Assembly: GCA_017649565.1 (NCBI GenBank)
Contig: JAGCGO010000119.1
Coordinates: 1 to 62,736, forward strand
DNA length: 62,736 bases
Direction: 5' to 3'
Source of the DNA: Fibrobacter sp.
GTDB taxonomy: Bacteria > Fibrobacterota > Fibrobacteria > Fibrobacterales > Fibrobacteraceae
Notes under the pieces: generated by a model
Told to the model about the DNA's origin: nothing
The model's database searches: none
The model's input: only the letters and a program-made list of their open reading frames with translations
In this document: piece after piece, positions 41,195 through 49,793 of the stretch
How positions within the stretch are numbered: the first letter of the stretch is position 1
How the letters are laid out: the number at the start of each line of letters is the position of its first letter
Position numbers and translations under genes: made by a program

Positions 41195-42937
41195 ATGAGA
41201 AAATCTACGAACTTGAGAACGTTCCTTTTATGGGGAATGATTTGTGTTGTTGCGAATTTGTTCTGTACGCTTTCGGCTCCTTACGATGGTGACCAAAGTT
41301 TTTGGGTGGGGTGGGTCCAGTCGCTGATTGACGGCGGCCTCGGCAACTTCCGCGGGAACTATCCGCCGCTTTATGTTTTCTGGCTCTGGGTGGTCGCGCA
41401 GGTCCACGCCATTTTCGGAATTGTTGTCGCAAAGACATTCCTCCTCAAGTTCCTTTGCCTGTGGCCGGTATATTTCGCGCACCTGTTCCTTGTGGATTTC
41501 TCCTGCCGCATTGTCGACCGCTACAATTTCCCGCGCTGGCAGCAGAACCTCCTGATCGCCGTTGTCGCGCTGAACCCCGCCATCCTGCTCGGCGGCCCGA
41601 TGTGGGGCCAGGTGGACCTCGTCCCTGTCGCGCTTGCGCTTTCTTCGCTGTACTGCATCTATTTCCGCCGCACGACCATGCTTGCGGCTCCGCTGTACGT
41701 TCTGTCGCTGCTCGCGAAGTTCCAGATGATCCTCTTCTTGCCGGTGTTCGGCGGCCTTTTCATCAAGAACTGGCGCCGTTCCTGGAAGGGCCTCCCGTTT
41801 GCGATTGTCGCCTGCGTCCTCGTCTTCTTGCCGTTCTTCCTGGGCGATAACCTCGGGGGAATGCTGCGCCGCGCCTATATCGACACCACGTCGCAGTACC
41901 CGTTTGCCACCTACAACGCGGCGAACCTCTGGATGCTCACGGTGGGCAACGTCTCGCCCGACGCGAACCCGTTCTTCGGCCTGTCCAAGAGTGGCCCGTT
42001 CTTCTGGCTCTGCCCCTCTTATGTGGGCAAGGCGCTGTTCGTCCTGTTCTCCATCTTTACGCTTGTCGCCTCTATCCGCTGCAAGTCGCTGCGTCGCGTG
42101 TTCGAACTGGCTACGTGGAACGCCGCTGCGTTCTTCGTGCTGTTGCCGGGCATGCACGAGCGCTACATTCTGTACGCCATCCCCGTTGCTGTCATCTGGT
42201 TCGTGCTGGACTGGCGCAAGTCCCTCGTGTGGGTGATGCTGCTGACTGCCGTCGCGTCTTGCAACGTGAGTATCCTCTGTGACGGTTTCCATGGGGGCAA
42301 TGCCTGGACATGGCTTTCGGCCTTTGCCGTGCTGACCATGGCGGGGGGCATGTTCTACCTCTTCTTGCCGAAGATTTTTGCGAAGGCTGTTTCGCTGGTC
42401 GGCTTGCTCAAGATTCCGCGTTTTGTGCCGTACTGTTTCCTTGGCGTCTGCCTGCTGGTGGACGGAGCTTATCACATCAATTCGCTTGCCCCTGTCAAGG
42501 TCAAGCAGGTCGAGGGCGAGCTTATCCTGAGCGGCATCAAGTTCGATAGCTTCCGGCAGAACTACAAGGTGCCCATGATGAACAAGTCCGTGGAAAATGC
42601 GCCCCTCAAGGTTAGCGGAAGGCAGTACAGGTATGGGATAGGCACCCATGCTCCGTCGAGCATCGTCTACATCTTGCCGAACGACGCCGATTCGCTTTAT
42701 ATTGCCGCCGGTGTCGACGACGAGGTCTACGAAAATGGCGAGGTCGTTTTCCGCGTCTATGGCGACGAGAGGGTCCTTTGGCAGAGCGCCCCGGTAAAGG
42801 GCAGCGCGAAGGAGCCCGCGTTTGCCGCGGTGTCGCTTTCCGGCATCAAGATTCTCCGGCTCGAGACGGACCCCCATGGCCCCGATTCCTATGACCATGC
42901 GGACTGGCTGTCGCCTGTCGTCAAGCTGAAAAAGTAG
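41195..42937 (+). CDS. GT-C glycosyltransferase with C-terminal NPCBM-like domain
   Basis: A 580-residue membrane protein with about ten membrane segments (about 5-445). An acidic loop after the first segment (APYDGDQSFWVGW) and NYPPLYVFWLW are typical of GT-C lipid-linked-sugar transferases. Residues about 450-580 form an outward domain (YGIGTHAPSSIVYILP, ADSLYIAAGVDDEVYENGEV) with the pattern of NPCBM sugar-binding domains. The ATG at 41195 is preferred over the TTG at 41168. The next gene, nine bases on, encodes a second GT-C enzyme, so the two may build one surface glycan. Confidence 0.85.
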   Translation: MRKSTNLRTFLLWGMICVVANLFCTLSAPYDGDQSFWVGWVQSLIDGGLGNFRGNYPPLYVFWLWVVAQVHAIFGIVVAKTFLLKFLCLWPVYFAHLFLVDFSCRIVDRYNFPRWQQNLLIAVVALNPAILLGGPMWGQVDLVPVALALSSLYCIYFRRTTMLAAPLYVLSLLAKFQMILFLPVFGGLFIKNWRRSWKGLPFAIVACVLVFLPFFLGDNLGGMLRRAYIDTTSQYPFATYNAANLWMLTVGNVSPDANPFFGLSKSGPFFWLCPSYVGKALFVLFSIFTLVASIRCKSLRRVFELATWNAAAFFVLLPGMHERYILYAIPVAVIWFVLDWRKSLVWVMLLTAVASCNVSILCDGFHGGNAWTWLSAFAVLTMAGGMFYLFLPKIFAKAVSLVGLLKIPRFVPYCFLGVCLLVDGAYHINSLAPVKVKQVEGELILSGIKFDSFRQNYKVPMMNKSVENAPLKVSGRQYRYGIGTHAPSSIVYILPNDADSLYIAAGVDDEVYENGEVVFRVYGDERVLWQSAPVKGSAKEPAFAAVSLSGIKILRLETDPHGPDSYDHADWLSPVVKLKK

Positions 42938-42946
42938 GGCCTGCCC

Positions 42947-44527
42947 GTGAAAGCGTTTGTTGCCAGAGTCATGAGCCTTGTTCGAAAAGCTCCGGTAGAG
43001 ATTTGTCTTTTCTGGATTTTCCTTGCCGTGGGTATTTTTGCCCGCTGCTTCATGTTCACGAGCGTCCCCGCCGACATCAACCAGGACGAGGCCTTTGCGG
43101 GCTACAACGCCTACACGCTCATGACCACGGCGCGGGATTCCTTCGGGTTCCGCATGCCCGTGTACCTCACCGCCTGGGGTTCCGGCATGAACGCGCTCGA
43201 GTCCTACCTGATGGTCCCCTTCGTCGCGATTTTCGGCCTCAAGGTGTGGGTTATTCGCCTGCCGATGCTGCTGGCCGGCATCCTCTCGCTGGTCGCCCTT
43301 TATAAGCTGGTGAAGATGTACGGGGGAGCCCGCCAGGCGCTTGCCGTGCTGTTCGTGCTCGCCATAGCCCCCTGGCACATCATGCTGTCGCGCTGGGGGC
43401 TCGAATCGAATCTTGCCCCCGCATTCGTGCTCTTTGGCCTGTACTTTTTTGCGAAGGGTGTCGAGCGCCCGAAATTCCTGGTGCTCTCGGCGCTGTTCTA
43501 CGGGCTTTCGCTTTACGCCTACGCGACTATCTGGGCCGTGGTCCCGTTCATGATCCTTTTGCAGGTGGCCTATCTGTTCTGGATCCGCAAGCTGCGCAAC
43601 TGCCGCTACACCTGGATCGCTCTTGCCGTCCTTTTGCTGCTCGCCGTGCCGCTCCTGCTGTTCATGCTGGTGAACCAGGGCCGCATGGATGCCATTTCGC
43701 TCCCGTTCCTGAGCATCCCCAAGCTTTTGTATTTCCGCGATAGCGAAATATCGCTGGAGAAGATTCCGGAAAACATCGGCAACCTCTTCAGCATCCTCAC
43801 GCTGCAAAGCGATGGCCTGCCGTGGAACTTTACCGAGAAGTTCGGCATATTCTACCCCATATCCATCCCGTTCTTCTTTGTGGGGCTCCTGTGGAGCATC
43901 GAAGGCGCGTGGAAATCCCTCAGGGCTCGCGCGGCCAGCCTCGACGTGTTCATGCTCGTGTGGCTCGCCGCCGGATTTGCCATCGGCATCCTCATCAACG
44001 TGAACATCAACCGCGTGAACCTGCTCTTTATCCCGATGCTCGTGATGATTGCGCGTGGGCTTTACGTTGTATTCAATTATTTGAACCCGAAGGCGCTCGC
44101 GATACCGTTTGTCGTGTACGCGTGCATGTTCGTCTCATTCGAGAACCACTACTTTACCGATTACCGGAACAGCATTGCCTGGCACTTCTGCCGCGGAATC
44201 GAGGACGCCATGACCTTCGTGGAGACCGAACTGAAGGATGCTCCCGCCGTGAACGTGGAACGTGGCGTGAGCTGGCCGCGCGTCCTCTTCTTTGCGAAAC
44301 CGGAACTCGCCGATTTCCTGCAGACCGTGGGCTACACGAACTATCCCGCCGCCTTCCTCGACGCATCCCGTTTCGGGCGCTACCACTTTTACTTCGACAA
44401 GAACCGCGTGGACGGCACGTCGGTCTACCTCTTGAACAACGATTTCGGCTCCCGCTATATGCTTGAAAACGCCGGGTACGAAGTCCGCGAATTCGGCTAC
44501 TATCTGGTAGGTTATCCGAAGAAGTAG
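42947..44527 (+). CDS. GT-C glycosyltransferase, PMT/ArnT-like
   Basis: A 526-residue polytopic membrane protein (about eleven segments). The first outer loop contains VPADINQDEAFAGYNAY with the DE pair expected for GT39/ArnT-like enzymes, and an ALAPWHIMLSRWGLE-type motif follows. It should transfer a sugar from a polyprenyl carrier to an acceptor in the periplasm. The start is GTG, with a later ATG at 42971 as an alternative. It follows the other GT-C gene by nine bases, in an operon. No dedicated terminator is visible. Confidence 0.87.
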   Translation: MKAFVARVMSLVRKAPVEICLFWIFLAVGIFARCFMFTSVPADINQDEAFAGYNAYTLMTTARDSFGFRMPVYLTAWGSGMNALESYLMVPFVAIFGLKVWVIRLPMLLAGILSLVALYKLVKMYGGARQALAVLFVLAIAPWHIMLSRWGLESNLAPAFVLFGLYFFAKGVERPKFLVLSALFYGLSLYAYATIWAVVPFMILLQVAYLFWIRKLRNCRYTWIALAVLLLLAVPLLLFMLVNQGRMDAISLPFLSIPKLLYFRDSEISLEKIPENIGNLFSILTLQSDGLPWNFTEKFGIFYPISIPFFFVGLLWSIEGAWKSLRARAASLDVFMLVWLAAGFAIGILINVNINRVNLLFIPMLVMIARGLYVVFNYLNPKALAIPFVVYACMFVSFENHYFTDYRNSIAWHFCRGIEDAMTFVETELKDAPAVNVERGVSWPRVLFFAKPELADFLQTVGYTNYPAAFLDASRFGRYHFYFDKNRVDGTSVYLLNNDFGSRYMLENAGYEVREFGYYLVGYPKK

Positions 44528-44589
44528 ATAATGGCGTAAATTTGAAAAAAACGCCAATTTTAAAAAATAACGAATAATGTAATTATTTT

Positions 44590-44606
44590 AACAACATAAA
44601 GTTGTT
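44590..44606 (+). promoter_or_regulatory. inverted repeat in the promoter region of the 44700 gene
   Basis: AACAAC and GTTGTT are separated by ATAAA within a very AT-rich stretch 94 bases ahead of the start codon at 44700. A similar ATAAAGTTGTTGTAAATC word is at 281-298, ahead of the other AT-rich gene (367). It could be an operator or part of a promoter; evidence is sequence only. Confidence 0.3.
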
Positions 44607-44699
44607 GTTATTGTTGCAAATCTGAGGTATATTCAAATTAGTCTGTTGAAAAATTGGGGTAAAAAAATAGACAGACAACCTGTATCCAAGGAGAATTGA

Positions 44700-47600
44700 A
44701 TGAAAAAAGGCCTTTTTGTCTTCTTCATTTTGGCTTGTATGGCATGGTCCAGCGAGTCTATTCGCGTAGAAGTAAAGGACGAACAACCTACTAACGTTCA
44801 AATGTTGGGATTGCGCCTGCGTATCGTCAACAATTCGGGCCAGCAATACGACGGGATTCAGGTCAAGTATTATTTGAAAAAGCAACCGGCAGACAACCTT
44901 GAGTTACAGACTTATTATATGGGTAATTTGTCTGCGCAATTAGAAGAATTTGATGACACGACTGTCGTGCTAAAAGTCAACGTCCCCGTTCTCGGTACAG
45001 GAAATACTCCTGACGCAACTGGAATTAGTGTTGGAGTCCATCGTTCGGGTTGGGGGTCTATCCATAAAGAAAGCTTGTCTGGGTATCCCGGTACTGAATT
45101 TGCAGAAGCGGCAAGATATGGCGTTTATTTGAGCGGCAATTTGATTGCGGGGAATTTGTTGCCTGACGAACCTTCGGAAGGGACATTGAAACTTCGATTC
45201 GTTGGTTTACGGCCCGAGACAACAGATTCCGCTTCTCCCTGGGTTCAGATTCAAAACTACGGTGAATCAACGGTTTCTTTGAACGGGGTAAAAATCAAGG
45301 ATGCTTCCGGTAATCTTTACTCTTTGGGAGGGATGACGCTTGGGGCCAAGTCTACATTACGTGTTTGTAGTGGTCAAATTTCTGATTGCTCTTTTGATAG
45401 TGTCGTGACAAGTATATCGGGATTGTCTTTTGGAAATGTTGGCGAATTTGTCTTATACCGAGATTCCATACCCTTAGATTACATTGCTTGGGGCAATCGG
45501 GGCTATTATGCAGATTCACTTGAAACCGAGAATAAGGTAATTGATCCAGACTTTTTCTTTAAAACTTCAATGGAAGATGGTGTTGGAGGGCCTGCTTCTA
45601 TCTATCATAAGGGAGATTTTTTCCGAGCCGTCATTATGGATGGGAACGATTCAATTGTTTGCTGGAATAAGTTTAGGGAAAAAATGGTTGCTTCTCCATT
45701 TTCGCAGATGCCGTATGCGGAACCGTTTTCTCTTAGGGACAGTAGTTCCATCTACAAACATAACATGGAAGAAACCATGCTTGCATGGATTCCTGTTGCA
45801 GGTGCGAAATTTTACGAGGTTATTGTCTTGAATGCGAGTGATACAACATTAATATATCATGATTATACGGAAAGAACGCGGATTCCGCTGCAATTAGGGG
45901 AAGGAGAATATTTTTGGGTAGTAAATCCAGTTGATGATGGAGGAAACCTTTATGGAGGTGCGGGGCTTACTACATGGAATACTTATATCCCTTTAAATTA
46001 TTACTGCTATTTTGAAGTAAACGTGTTGGATGGTACAGAAACACCAGTTTACAACTTGCATGTTGATCCCCTTGCAGCAAGAAAGGACTCGTATATGCTT
46101 GATCTCAAGTGGGGAGAACACATTATTGAAGCGGACTGGGATCGACCACACAATTCTTCAGGATATGTGGATGGATTCGGTAATCGCCGATTCCATGATT
46201 TGAATCATTATTATAATGACCCAGAAGAGAGTTGGCGATGCTGGGCTGTTGCTGCAGCAATGGTGAATCATAAGTATGGAGGTAACCTAACGCAGGATGA
46301 GATAAAATTTCATTTTAGTTCTTTAGATCCCATTTTAAATGCTTTTCCGCATGATGAAGATGGAGGAGGAAGTTTTGGAACTGTTATACCTTGGGTGATG
46401 AATTTAGATCCTAACGCAGGCGAATTTACCTATTCAAGTGGAATACCATCGGATGAAATTCTGCTAGGTGCTTTAGCTGCCGGTAATTTGGTTGTTGTGT
46501 TTGAAGTCACTCATTTTATGGTAATTGATGCTGTGGTTTATAGTAATAAAAAGCATAAATATGTTTATAGGTTTTTGAATATAGATAATGACGGAACTGT
46601 ATCATGGCGTCGTCCGGAAGACAAAGGTGTTGGTGTGGACAAATTTGCATATTGGATTATGAGTGATCCTAGGTTGTATGGAAAAATGGCACGTAAATCG
46701 GAACTTTATGAGGATAAAAACAACAATGGGGTTATGGACTTTGATGAAATTTTTGATGCTGATGGAGATACACTTCTTGATTTTGATGAACGCCATCGGT
46801 TTAATACCAATCCTTACTATCCAGATTCCGATTACGATGGCGTTCCTGATAAAACAGAAATAATGTCCTATACAATTCGGGAACATTATCCAGAAAAAAC
46901 TGCAGATGGTAAAGATTTTGGTGTGAAAAATGAGATTTATGCTAATATTGATGGTGATGTTGATGGAACTGGTGCAGCATTGCGAGCGGAGTTGGATCCT
47001 GATTCTGACAATGATGGACGGTTGGATGGACAGGAGGATATTAATGCCAATGGCTTAAGAGACAACTATGAAACGGATGTTTATGCTAAAGATGCAGACC
47101 AAGTCGTTGCAATGTCTAACGCTGAACATGTAACTTTGTATGCATTGTCTGAGTTGCGTTACAATGATGGTGTGGTCTGTTATAATGGCCGAATGCAGAC
47201 GGGTCGTTGCATCATTGCATCTGCGGCACTTGGCTTGAATGGAGAATATGCGGTGAACGTTGGGGCGCGAGCGGATGTGGGTGACATTTTATCCCGAGGA
47301 AACGTTATACTTCGTAGTAATACGCATGTGCGCGGAGGAGTGTATCTTATTGAAGGATCTAATGTAGACGATATTTTCTTGCAGAATGGTGCGACTATTG
47401 ATAAAGGTATTTCGAGGTATACATATGATGTTTGGGACCTCAATTTTTATCCTCGTAATTATGCAGTAGATGACTTAGTGATACCATTTGTATATGACTT
47501 CGTTGTTCACGATGGAGAGGTCCGTGTTTTATCTTCTGGCATCTATTCGACAGTGAAGGTTGAGGGGGGTGGACTTCTTTATATTCCTCCTGGTACGGTT

Positions 47601-47972
47601 TACACGGGTTCTATTCAGTTGGATCCCCGATCGAATGTCATGTTTAATTTACCTGGTCGAGAAACTGTGATACATGTAAGCGGGGATTTTACTTGGCGAG
47701 CAAAGACTCTTAACGAGCCTGAACAGTATCCATTTATTGCACAGGGCTTTAAACTTGTTCAGCATGCTAGAGGAAAAAGAATGTATGTTGAAAATATGGT
47801 TGCGGGAAGTATTGTTGCTCCATATTCGGATGTGATTGTAGCTCAGTCAAGGAAGTTATTCTATGGTAAGATTTTTGCAAATAAAATAACTGTACATCAG
47901 TATGCCAAGATTTACCACGTTGATTTCAGCCCAATAGAAACAGATTTAGTTCTAACCATGGGGGGGATATGA
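44700..47972 (+). CDS. secreted multidomain protein: CBM3-like, lamin-tail-like, C39-like peptidase, Ca-repeat and C-terminal beta domain
   Basis: A 1090-residue protein with signal peptide (1-18, good AAGGAGA site). Regions: about 20-135 a CBM3-like cellulose-binding fold (LRLRIVNNSGQQYDGIQVKYYL); 165-280 a lamin-tail-like domain (PWVQIQNYGESTVSLNGVKI); 365-440 fibronectin-like; 490-660 a C39/papain-like peptidase with likely catalytic Cys514 (SWRCWAVAAAM), His605 (VTHFMVIDAV) and Asn/Asp near 627; 665-790 Ca-binding thrombospondin-3-type Asp repeats (DSDYDGVPDKTE, DPDSDNDGRLDGQ); 800-1090 a beta-rich domain also seen in the 52664 protein. The region is AT-rich. The next gene overlaps by ATGA. 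The substrate of the protease is unknown. Confidence 0.8.
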   Translation: MKKGLFVFFILACMAWSSESIRVEVKDEQPTNVQMLGLRLRIVNNSGQQYDGIQVKYYLKKQPADNLELQTYYMGNLSAQLEEFDDTTVVLKVNVPVLGTGNTPDATGISVGVHRSGWGSIHKESLSGYPGTEFAEAARYGVYLSGNLIAGNLLPDEPSEGTLKLRFVGLRPETTDSASPWVQIQNYGESTVSLNGVKIKDASGNLYSLGGMTLGAKSTLRVCSGQISDCSFDSVVTSISGLSFGNVGEFVLYRDSIPLDYIAWGNRGYYADSLETENKVIDPDFFFKTSMEDGVGGPASIYHKGDFFRAVIMDGNDSIVCWNKFREKMVASPFSQMPYAEPFSLRDSSSIYKHNMEETMLAWIPVAGAKFYEVIVLNASDTTLIYHDYTERTRIPLQLGEGEYFWVVNPVDDGGNLYGGAGLTTWNTYIPLNYYCYFEVNVLDGTETPVYNLHVDPLAARKDSYMLDLKWGEHIIEADWDRPHNSSGYVDGFGNRRFHDLNHYYNDPEESWRCWAVAAAMVNHKYGGNLTQDEIKFHFSSLDPILNAFPHDEDGGGSFGTVIPWVMNLDPNAGEFTYSSGIPSDEILLGALAAGNLVVVFEVTHFMVIDAVVYSNKKHKYVYRFLNIDNDGTVSWRRPEDKGVGVDKFAYWIMSDPRLYGKMARKSELYEDKNNNGVMDFDEIFDADGDTLLDFDERHRFNTNPYYPDSDYDGVPDKTEIMSYTIREHYPEKTADGKDFGVKNEIYANIDGDVDGTGAALRAELDPDSDNDGRLDGQEDINANGLRDNYETDVYAKDADQVVAMSNAEHVTLYALSELRYNDGVVCYNGRMQTGRCIIASAALGLNGEYAVNVGARADVGDILSRGNVILRSNTHVRGGVYLIEGSNVDDIFLQNGATIDKGISRYTYDVWDLNFYPRNYAVDDLVIPFVYDFVVHDGEVRVLSSGIYSTVKVEGGGLLYIPPGTVYTGSIQLDPRSNVMFNLPGRETVIHVSGDFTWRAKTLNEPEQYPFIAQGFKLVQHARGKRMYVENMVAGSIVAPYSDVIVAQSRKLFYGKIFANKITVHQYAKIYHVDFSPIETDLVLTMGGI

Positions 47973-48775
47973 GGAAATGGAGTTTATTTTCCTTTGTGTA
48001 CTTATGTGCCATGCTTCAGCTTCATGCACAGGAATGTGAAGTTGTTGCTTACGGAACCCTTGATATCATGTACCCGGCGACACAGATTAACCTGTTTGAC
48101 GAACATCGCTTGGATATGTCGAAGATGCCCTTGCTTGACCCTCCAGTAAAAAATCTGAGCTCGGTAGATTCGGTATATTGGGCCTATATTTCGCGATCAG
48201 ATTCGACGATTATGGTTTTCGTTACGGAAGATGTCCTCACGTTCTTCAAATTTTGTTCGTCAAAGGCAGAATGTGAAAGCATTTCGTTTCTTGTAGAGGA
48301 TGTCGTTGTTGATGAATTTTTGCGTCTTCAAAATGCCGGTGTATTTGGCGGTAGCGCATCGGAAGCAGATTCTCTGATTCGACATATTGTTTCTGTGATG
48401 GGAAAAATATTAACGTCAGGTTTGTATTCTGTACAGTACGGTTTGCCATATAATGAAGATGTTGCTGCCATATATGTTCCCGTTTCGGGCTTTTGTCGTT
48501 ATCATCGCTCGGGTCATGATGTTAGTTTCTGCGGCCTTATTGACTCGGTGCGTCAATGCCCCGAGTTGTTTGAAGGAGAACCTCCGCTGGCCTTGCGCTC
48601 TCCTGCGGTGCGGGCTGCCTTGCCGGGAATGCAATTCCGCGCGTTCGACATGAACGGCAACCTTATCCGTAGCGGCAAATGGCGCGAAGAGTATGCCGAC
48701 GAATTCCGTTCGCCGACAATCGTGCGATTTGAAAATGGGCTGGTCGTGCCACTCCCCCGCAAGAAAGTCCACTAA
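47969..48775 (+). CDS. exported protein of unknown function, coupled to the 44700 gene
   Basis: A 268-residue protein with signal peptide (cleaved after LHA, about 20). Its start overlaps the upstream stop (ATGA). The middle is mixed, with FFKFCSSKAECESISFLVED and two CysCys-spaced pairs (CRYHRSGHDVSFCGLIDSVRQC). The C-terminal 60 residues (FRAFDMNGNLIRSGKW, PTIVRFENGLVVP) look like a small beta domain that could serve in export or anchoring. GC content rises sharply near 48550, inside the gene, so its 3' end has a different base composition from its 5' end. I do not recognise the family. Confidence 0.75.
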   Translation: MRKWSLFSFVYLCAMLQLHAQECEVVAYGTLDIMYPATQINLFDEHRLDMSKMPLLDPPVKNLSSVDSVYWAYISRSDSTIMVFVTEDVLTFFKFCSSKAECESISFLVEDVVVDEFLRLQNAGVFGGSASEADSLIRHIVSVMGKILTSGLYSVQYGLPYNEDVAAIYVPVSGFCRYHRSGHDVSFCGLIDSVRQCPELFEGEPPLALRSPAVRAALPGMQFRAFDMNGNLIRSGKWREEYADEFRSPTIVRFENGLVVPLPRKKVH

Positions 48776-48788
48776 TCAAAATGCCTCG

Positions 48789-48820
48789 GTCCAGTCAATT
48801 TCTTGACTGGATCTTTTTTT
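48789..48820 (+). terminator. terminator after the 44700-47969 operon
   Basis: CCAGTCAA pairs perfectly with TTGACTGG around TTTC, followed by ATCTTTTTTT. Confidence 0.92.
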
Positions 48821-48962
48821 GTTTTTCGACGATATCTGCATATACCACGGCTTGTGTTATATACGTGTGAATTTTTAGGATTTCTGTAAAATCTTTTGAT
48901 TTTAGCTCAAAATCATTGATTTTGTGTTTTGAAAGAGATATATTGTTGTCGAGGTCAAACCT

Positions 48963-49793
48963 ATGAAAGCAATATACGAATATCTTGATTACAGGCGGTA
49001 CATGCAGGAGTTCTACGAAGAACGCAAGCGCTGTTCCGCCTTCTCGTGGAGGGAGTTCTCGCATTTGGCGGGGTTCTCTTCGTCGAACTACATGAAGTTG
49101 GTGTGTGATGGGAAAACCCGCCTTTCCAAGGTGGGCGTGGATCGTGTCGCTATGGCAATGGAGCTCGAAGGGAGCGCCAAGGAATACTTTGCCCAGATGG
49201 TCGTGTTCGCCGATTCCGGTGACGAGGCGAAAAAGAATGCCGCGTTGAAGAGAATGCGTGAACTCGCGAAGGAGAACAAGGTGCGTACGCTGTCGGCGGA
49301 TGCCTACGCCTACTTTAGCGAATGGTACAACCCGGTGCTGCGAGAACTTGCTCCCATGAATCCCGGCGCGAAACCGATGGAACTGTCCAAGCTCTGCTAC
49401 CCGGAAATCAGCGCGACCGAAATCCGGAAGACTCTCGATTTTCTGATTCAGATGGGGTTGCTCAAGAAACACGACGAATACCATTACGAGCAGACCGAGA
49501 AGGTCGTGATGGGCGTCGCGGGGATGGTGCCCCCGGCCATGCGCCCCATGCACAGGCAGATGGCCAAGTTGGCGATGGACGCGATAGATAATGTCCCCGT
49601 CGAAGACCGCAGCTTCGCGGGCGCCACTATGGGGATTTCTCGCGATACGTACCGTCGTATTGCGTGCGAGGCGGAAAAGTTCAGACAGAAGGTTGTCGCC
49701 ATCGCGAGTGAAGACAAGCACGGTGAACAGGTTTACAGGTTGAATTTACAATTGTTTCCGCTGACAAGGCGGCAGGAGGAAAATCATGGATAA
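48963..49793 (+). CDS. TIGR02147 family protein, likely transcriptional regulator
   Basis: A 276-residue TIGR02147 member: MKAIYEYLDYRRYMQEFYEE start, then an XRE-like helix-turn-helix segment (FSWREFSHLAGFSSSNYMKLV...VDRVAMAMELE, about 25-75), EWYNPVLRELAP in the middle, and VYRLNLQLFPL at the end. It is closest to the copy at 20724 (shared YFxxWxNPVLRELAP). Its 3' end overlaps the lipoprotein gene by 8 bases. It is GC-rich, unlike the flanking AT-rich genes. Confidence 0.88.
   Translation: MKAIYEYLDYRRYMQEFYEERKRCSAFSWREFSHLAGFSSSNYMKLVCDGKTRLSKVGVDRVAMAMELEGSAKEYFAQMVVFADSGDEAKKNAALKRMRELAKENKVRTLSADAYAYFSEWYNPVLRELAPMNPGAKPMELSKLCYPEISATEIRKTLDFLIQMGLLKKHDEYHYEQTEKVVMGVAGMVPPAMRPMHRQMAKLAMDAIDNVPVEDRSFAGATMGISRDTYRRIACEAEKFRQKVVAIASEDKHGEQVYRLNLQLFPLTRRQEENHG

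Noticed and set aside
41228..43807. 859-residue ORF on the minus strand
   Set aside because: It runs opposite two clear glycosyltransferase genes. Its His/Gln/Glu/Arg-rich product with no fold is typical of antisense frames in GC-rich DNA.
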